Assembly: GCA_034423195.1 (NCBI GenBank)
Contig: DAOUIZ010000034.1
Span: forward strand, 67,634-131,633
DNA: 64,000 nt
Source: CATOSK01 sp034423195
GTDB lineage: Bacteria; Chloroflexota; Dehalococcoidia; Lucifugimonadales; UBA3495
Direction of reading: 5' to 3'
Shown here: piece by piece, positions 59,435 to 64,000 of the stretch
How positions within the stretch are numbered: the first letter of the stretch is position 1
How the letters are laid out: each line of letters begins with the position of its first letter
Position numbers and translations under genes: made by a program
The notes under the pieces: generated by a model
Told to the model about the DNA's origin: nothing
What the model saw: the letters and a program-made list of their open reading frames with translations, nothing else
Database searches by the model: none

Positions 59435-61093
59435 TTGCCGAAGGCTCCGGAGGGCGGGCGGATTATATCATTGGAAAGTCCGCCAGTCCGCGCCAGTGGG
59501 AAGAGGTATCCCATCACTGCTGATATTGTCCTGATCAACGCGCGGGTCTACACCATGGACGACGAGAACCCATCGGCTGAAGCGGTTGCGGTCGGCGGCG
59601 GGCGGATCATGGCGGTGGGCTCGGAATGGAGCGTGGCCATACGGGCGGGACGCCGTAGCGAGGTCGTGGACTGCCGGGGCATGACGCTCCTGCCAGGGTT
59701 CCACGATGCTCATTGCCACCTGTTTGCCACGGCGTCGGCGTTAACCGGCGTGGACTGCCGGGCACCCGGGGTTGGCTCAATTGTTGGCCTTCAGCAGGCG
59801 GTCCGGGAGGAAGCGGGAAGGCGGGAGGCCGGGGCCTGGATCAGGGGGTTTGGATACGAGGAACGAGACTTCCTGGAGAAGCGTCATCCAACCCGGTGGG
59901 ACATGGACGCGGCTGCGCCGGGCCATCCGGTGCGGATAGAGCACCGGAGCGGACACGCGACGGTTCTGAACAGCAGGGGGCTGGAGCTGGCGGGGATCCA
60001 TCGGGATAGCGTGGACCCGACGGACGGAGTGATCGGGAGGGAAGAGGGCAGCGGCGAGCCGACGGGAGTCCTGTTCGAAATGGCAGGTTGGCTCCGGGAG
60101 CGGTTGGGAGGTTCCGGCGGGGGAAACGATGGACAGGATAGGGCGGAGGGGTTGTCCCGGTTGAACCGGCGGCTGCTGGAGTGTGGAATCACGTCGGTGC
60201 AGGACGCGGGGCCGGGCAACGATTGGGCGCGTTGGGGGGCGTTTTCCGAGCTGGTGAAGTCGGAGCGGCTGAACTGCCGGGTTACGATGATGGCGGGGGC
60301 GTCCCGGCTGGGAGAGTTCGCGCAGCGGGGGATGAAGTGGGGTTATGGGAACGGCAAGCTGCGGCTGGGCCACGCCAAGGTGATGCTGACCATGACCACC
60401 GGGGACCTGCAACCGGGGATTCCCGAACTGGCGGAAATAATCTCCCATGCCCACCTGCAAGGGTTTCCCGTTGCGATTCACGCCGTGGAGCAGGAGGCGA
60501 TTCACGCGGCTTGCCTGGCCTTCAGCAAGGCGGGGAAACACCGGCCCAACCTGCTGCCCTCGGCGGCTTTGGACCGGGTTGAGCATTGTTCGGAGGGGCC
60601 ACCGGAGACTATCCTGCGGGTGAAGGCCGCCGACGTCATGGTGGTTACGCAACCGGGGTTCATTCACTGGAACGGGGAACGGTACCGTGAGAATGTGGAC
60701 CCCGGGCTGCTGCCGGACCTTTATCCGGTGGGGCGACTGGCAGCCGCCGGGGTGCCGCTGGCATTCAGCTCCGATTCGCCCGTGATCGATCCGGGGCCGT
60801 GGGCGGGAATCGCCGGAGCGGTGTCGCGGCGCACGAGGGAAGGGCGGCCGCTGCCGGAGCGTGGCGGAGCATCCCAGAGGATTCCGGTCCTGGACGCGAT
60901 CAGCTGTTACACCAGGGGAGGGGCGATTTCGGAGGGCACGGGGCACGGGAAGGGGATTTTGAAGGCAGGGATGGCGGCCGATATGGTGCTGGTGGACCGG
61001 GACCCGTCGGAAGTGGGTCCTGTGGGGCTGCCGGGAGTAAAGACGGTGTTGACGATGGTGGGCGGGCGGGTCCTGTTCGAGAATTGGCCCTAG
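59435..61093 (+). CDS. Amidohydrolase family protein (YtcJ-like)
   Basis: About 552 residues. INARVYTMDDENPSAEAVAVGGGRIMAVG opens the beta-sandwich, LLPGFHDAHCHL gives the first metal histidines, and VAIHAVEQEAIH, FSSDSPVIDP and MAADMVLVDRDPSEV continue the YtcJ-type layout. Members hydrolyse amide-like bonds of exogenous substrates. The start is not firm: the frame opens at TTG 59435 and other TTGs (59471) are possible; no Shine-Dalgarno is clear. It is divergent from the MBL gene and convergent with the polyprenyl synthase gene. Confidence 0.88.
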   Translation: MPKAPEGGRIISLESPPVRASGKRYPITADIVLINARVYTMDDENPSAEAVAVGGGRIMAVGSEWSVAIRAGRRSEVVDCRGMTLLPGFHDAHCHLFATASALTGVDCRAPGVGSIVGLQQAVREEAGRREAGAWIRGFGYEERDFLEKRHPTRWDMDAAAPGHPVRIEHRSGHATVLNSRGLELAGIHRDSVDPTDGVIGREEGSGEPTGVLFEMAGWLRERLGGSGGGNDGQDRAEGLSRLNRRLLECGITSVQDAGPGNDWARWGAFSELVKSERLNCRVTMMAGASRLGEFAQRGMKWGYGNGKLRLGHAKVMLTMTTGDLQPGIPELAEIISHAHLQGFPVAIHAVEQEAIHAACLAFSKAGKHRPNLLPSAALDRVEHCSEGPPETILRVKAADVMVVTQPGFIHWNGERYRENVDPGLLPDLYPVGRLAAAGVPLAFSSDSPVIDPGPWAGIAGAVSRRTREGRPLPERGGASQRIPVLDAISCYTRGGAISEGTGHGKGILKAGMAADMVLVDRDPSEVGPVGLPGVKTVLTMVGGRVLFENWP

Positions 61094-61103
61094 CTTCCCG
61101 GAA

Positions 61104-62087
61104 TCAGCGGTAACGTTCCCTGACGTATTCGGCGAGGGCCTGGAGGGAGTCCCGGGACTCGCAGGAGGGGAGGGATTCCAGCTCGCGCAGCCCGCGGGCG
61201 CAATATTCCCGGACTTCCCCATAGCAGTCGGCCACCACCCCGGAGTTGTGCACCATCTCGAGGGCCCGGTCCAGGTGGCGGTCGTTGGTGCGGTCCTTCA
61301 GGTACGCGGCGACCGGGTTGTCGGCGGGGTAACGCTCGAGGAGCATGATGCTGGGAAGGGTGAGGATGCCGTTCATCAGGTCGCTGCCGACGGGCTTACC
61401 CATCTCGACCGGGTCGCCCTGGAAATCCAGCAGGTCGTCAACAATCTGGAAAGCGATGCCCATGCTGAAGCCGTAATTGCTGAGGGCGGCGATCTGGGGT
61501 TCGGGGGCGCCGCCGAGGATGGCGCCGCATTCCGCCGCGGTACGGAAGAGGGAAGCGGTCTTGCGGGAGATGCGGTCCTGGTACCCCTGGCGTGTCTGTT
61601 CCGGGTTGTAGCTGTTGAAGTATTCGCCAATCTGTCCGGTGGAAAGCTCGCGGAGGGTCTCGGCGAAGCGGCAGACGACCCGGAGGTTGCCGGTGTCGCA
61701 GACCCAGGTTGCCGACGCTGAGAAGACGTAATCGCCGAGCAGAATAGCGACGTGGTTGCCCCATTGGTGGCTGACGGTGGGCTTGCCCCGGCGCATGACC
61801 GAATCGTCCACGGTGTCGTCGTGGATGAGGGTGGCGAGGTGGAGCAGCTCGATTCCGACCGCCATGGTTATGGGGGACTCGTCCCGGGGTCCGTAGAAGT
61901 CCGACGCCAGCAGGGTCATGGCCGGCCGGATGCGCTTGCCGCCGGTGGACAGAACGTAGTCCAACAGCATCTTCAGGTTGGGGACAGTCGCTTCGTCGAG
62001 ACTGCGCAGGCGGGTTTCGACGGTCTGGAGGCGGGACTGGATTGGCGCGTAGATGGTGATGGTCCGCTCGTCAAGTCCAGGGAGCAA
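61104..62087 (-). CDS. Polyprenyl diphosphate synthase
   Basis: 327 residues. Chain elongation of isoprenoid diphosphates, for example for quinones. The first Asp-rich motif is LIHDDTVDDSVMRRGKP (HDDxxDD), the second is FQIVDDLLDFQGD, and GGKRIRPAMTLL near 50-61 binds IPP. The residues before the first Asp-rich motif do not allow firm prediction of chain length. TTG at 62087 starts the open frame eight bases after the metG stop, so it is probably co-transcribed with metG, but the start is not certain. Convergent with the amidohydrolase gene. Confidence 0.92.
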   Translation of the reverse strand: MLPGLDERTITIYAPIQSRLQTVETRLRSLDEATVPNLKMLLDYVLSTGGKRIRPAMTLLASDFYGPRDESPITMAVGIELLHLATLIHDDTVDDSVMRRGKPTVSHQWGNHVAILLGDYVFSASATWVCDTGNLRVVCRFAETLRELSTGQIGEYFNSYNPEQTRQGYQDRISRKTASLFRTAAECGAILGGAPEPQIAALSNYGFSMGIAFQIVDDLLDFQGDPVEMGKPVGSDLMNGILTLPSIMLLERYPADNPVAAYLKDRTNDRHLDRALEMVHNSGVVADCYGEVREYCARGLRELESLPSCESRDSLQALAEYVRERYR

Positions 62088-62095
62088 GGCTGTTC

Positions 62096-63784
62096 TTAAC
62101 CTCCGGTGCCGGCAAGGCGTTGGGTCTCTTGCTCCACCACCTCGGGGTCCAGCTTGGTGTACAGGGGTTGGGGCTGCCGCAAGGGAGACCCGGCCTGGAT
62201 CTGGCCGATGCAGTGGTCGAAGTCCCAGGGCTGACCGGATACCTCACCGTCCAATCCCAGGAAATGATGGATTCGGTCGGAGCTGAAGGGCAGGAACGGG
62301 GCCAGGAGGATTTTGAGGGCGTTGAGCACCCGCAGGGCGTTCCAGAGGGTGGCAGCGGCGTCGCCGGAGTCGGTGCGGATGGCCCGCCAGGGAGCGCGGG
62401 CGTCGAGGTAGCGGTTGGTGTCCTGGGCCAATCCGAAGGCCTGGGTGATGGCGGCCTTGAACCGGCAATTGGCCAGGTTGTCTTCGACCCGCTCCCAGGC
62501 AGCGCGGGCGGTCTCGATGATTTCCCGGTCGGCGGGTGTGAGGTCTCCCGGCGTTGGGACTACTCCTTCAAAATTACGGTAGGTGAAGGAGAGCACCCGG
62601 TTGACCAGGTTGCCGTAGGTCGCGACCAGCTCCTCGTTGTTCCGGCGGACGAACTCGGACCAGGCGAAGTCGGCGTCGCCGGACTCGGGCATGTTGATGG
62701 AAAGGAGGTACCGCAGGGGGTCCGGGTCGTAGCGTTCCAGGTAGTCGGGGACCCACAGGGCCCAGTTCTGGCTGGTGGAAAACTTGCGCCCCTCCAGGCT
62801 GAGGAACTCGTTGGCGGGAACGTCGTAGGGCAGGTTCAACTCGTGGCCGTATCCCATGAGGATGGCGGGCCAGATGATGCTGTGGAAGGGGATGTTGTCC
62901 TTGCCGATGAAATAGTAGGAGCGAGTGTCCGGGTCTTTCCAGAAGTCCTGCCACCGATCCGGTTCGCCACTGTTGGAGGCCCACTCGATGGCCGCGGAGA
63001 GATAGCCTATGACGGCTTCGAACCAGACGTAGATGCGCTTGTCGTCGTAGCCTTCCAGGGGAATGGGGACACCCCAGGAGAGGTCGCGGGTTATGGCGCG
63101 GTCCTTCAACCCGCCTTCGAGGAAGGAACGGGTGGAATTGGCGACGTTGGCCCTCCAGTGGTCCTGCTTGCGTATCCATTCGAGGAGCTGTTCCTGAAAG
63201 GCCGAGAGCCTCAGGAAGAAGTGCTCGGACTCTCGGAACTCGGGGCTCTCTCCACTGAGGATGCAGCGGGAGTCGAGAAGGTCCTGGGGGTCGAGGGTGC
63301 GGCCGCAGGCGTCGCACTGGTCGCCGCGGGCGCGGTCGTTGTCGCAATGGGGGCAGCGGCCTTCGATATATCGGTCGGGAAGGAACCGCCGGCAGCCGGC
63401 ACAGTAGGCCAGCAGCATCTTGTCGGGGTAGATGTATCCCTTTTCCAAGAGGTCGAGGAAAAGCTCCTGGGCGACCCGCTGGTGGTTTTCAGTGTCGGTG
63501 GTGGTGAAGAGGTCGAAGGAGACGCCCAGTTGCTGCCAGGTCTGGAGGAACTGGGGGTGATAACGGTCCAACACCTGCTCCGGGGTGATGCCTTCCTGCT
63601 CGGCGCGGACGGTGATGGGGGTGCCGTGGGCGTCGCTGCCGGAGACCATGAGCACATCGTTGCCGCGCATACGGTGGTAGCGGGCAAAGATGTCGGCGGC
63701 AAGGTAGCAGCCTGCGATGTGTCCCATGTGGAGGGGCCCGTTGGCGTAGGGCCAAGCGACCCCTATGAAGATGCGTTCTGACAC
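62096..63784 (-). CDS. metG: Methionyl-tRNA synthetase
   Basis: 562 residues. The HIGH signature is HMGH in WPYANGPLHMGHIAG. The KMSKS loop reads KFSTSQN. The zinc knuckle has four CXXC pairs (CAGC, CPHC, CDAC and a CRR/CGR arm) between about 130 and 165. The C-terminal dimerising tRNA-binding domain of longer forms is missing, which is normal for short MetRS. GTG 63784 (VSERIFIGVAWPY) is chosen because AGGA lies about nine bases upstream and homology starts there; an upstream in-frame start at 63829 is possible. Confidence 0.94.
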   Translation of the reverse strand: MSERIFIGVAWPYANGPLHMGHIAGCYLAADIFARYHRMRGNDVLMVSGSDAHGTPITVRAEQEGITPEQVLDRYHPQFLQTWQQLGVSFDLFTTTDTENHQRVAQELFLDLLEKGYIYPDKMLLAYCAGCRRFLPDRYIEGRCPHCDNDRARGDQCDACGRTLDPQDLLDSRCILSGESPEFRESEHFFLRLSAFQEQLLEWIRKQDHWRANVANSTRSFLEGGLKDRAITRDLSWGVPIPLEGYDDKRIYVWFEAVIGYLSAAIEWASNSGEPDRWQDFWKDPDTRSYYFIGKDNIPFHSIIWPAILMGYGHELNLPYDVPANEFLSLEGRKFSTSQNWALWVPDYLERYDPDPLRYLLSINMPESGDADFAWSEFVRRNNEELVATYGNLVNRVLSFTYRNFEGVVPTPGDLTPADREIIETARAAWERVEDNLANCRFKAAITQAFGLAQDTNRYLDARAPWRAIRTDSGDAAATLWNALRVLNALKILLAPFLPFSSDRIHHFLGLDGEVSGQPWDFDHCIGQIQAGSPLRQPQPLYTKLDPEVVEQETQRLAGTGG

Positions 63785-63859
63785 AGGAGGTGTTCCTGGC
63801 AGGGTATGGATTTTGAGGCGGCGTCTCACCGGCGAGGCAGACGTTGGGCCTCGTCGGGT

Positions 63860-63868
63860 ATTCTAGCA
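63860..63868 (-). promoter_or_regulatory. Extended -10 element upstream of metG
   Basis: Minus strand TGC-TAGAAT (plus 63860-63868) lies about 75 bases before the metG start; -35 weak. Further on, the plus strand has TGA-TAGAAT at 63920-63928, which may drive a gene beyond the window edge. Bases 63869-64000 otherwise show nothing recognisable. Confidence 0.5.
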
Positions 63869-64000
63869 CAACCGGAGCGGGGGAGTGACCAGGGCCAACG
63901 CATTCTAAATTTAGGGTACTGATAGAATCGTGGTGTAAAGCGAGGCAGAGGTACAGGTTGTGAGGTGTGGTGATGAGGAGCGGCGTCGAGGGAACCAGCT

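Overview
The window looks like chromosomal DNA from a G+C-rich member of the Chloroflexota, most likely a SAR202/Dehalococcoidia-type lineage. This is an inference. It rests on five luciferase-like flavin monooxygenases in about 32 kb, a CaiB/BaiF CoA-transferase, several short-chain dehydrogenases, a MmgE/PrpD protein and several carboxymuconolactone-decarboxylase proteins, as expected of such catabolic generalists. A substrate-binding lipoprotein with the VEVT..VVE repeat linker common in Chloroflexota points the same way. No rRNA, tRNA, CRISPR array, transposase or phage module was seen.

Layout. 1-4300 (minus): aerobic respiration, with ctaD (cut by the window edge), ctaC with a fused cytochrome c, and heme O/A synthases ctaB and ctaA in a 4-base overlap. 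4348-6857 (plus): an ABC-2 exporter pair and a small lipoprotein. 6992-13048 (minus): a thioredoxin-like lipoprotein, SDR, MmgE/PrpD, alpha/beta-hydrolase, tandem CMD protein and LLM monooxygenase. 13353-18754: a collagen-like lipoprotein, a GlcG/HbpS protein, an ABM-like protein, an FAD oxidoreductase, a zinc-ribbon protein and a B12-binding/radical-SAM-type protein lacking its cluster cysteines. 19142-30775 (plus): citrate synthase, then a catabolic cluster of a double CoA-transferase, three LLM monooxygenases, a split ThDP decarboxylase, an FAH hydrolase, a CMD protein and an ACMSD-like amidohydrolase. 30784-37296: a molybdenum hydroxylase large subunit facing two SDR-fold proteins and an aldolase/SDR fusion.

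37362-49841: NUDIX, MFS transporter, a probable selenocysteine-containing glutaredoxin-DinB fusion, MBL hydrolase, two retropepsin-like proteins, SRPBCC and LLM proteins, TlpA, DUF1800, NHL propeller, a methyltransferase and a CMD protein. Repeats are concentrated between 41.5 and 44.4 kb. 49985-54827 (minus): an RraA-like protein and a glycine-betaine-type ABC importer. 55149-63784: tyrA, gmk and lipA, a candidate small RNA, a compositionally different NYN protein, an MBL hydrolase, a YtcJ-like amidohydrolase, a polyprenyl synthase and metG.

The strongest unusual signal is at 39487-40248. There a UGA codon takes the place of the first redox cysteine of a glutaredoxin domain (U-x-x-C) and is followed at a suitable distance by a hairpin resembling a bacterial SECIS. 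Other notable signals are the radical-SAM relative with all three cluster cysteines replaced at conserved spacing, SDR-fold and hydrolase-fold proteins without canonical catalytic residues, a candidate minus-strand small RNA near 57.83-57.90 kb, and two families of dispersed non-coding repeats. Many promoters follow the pattern TTGACA-like, 17-base spacer, TAnnnT.
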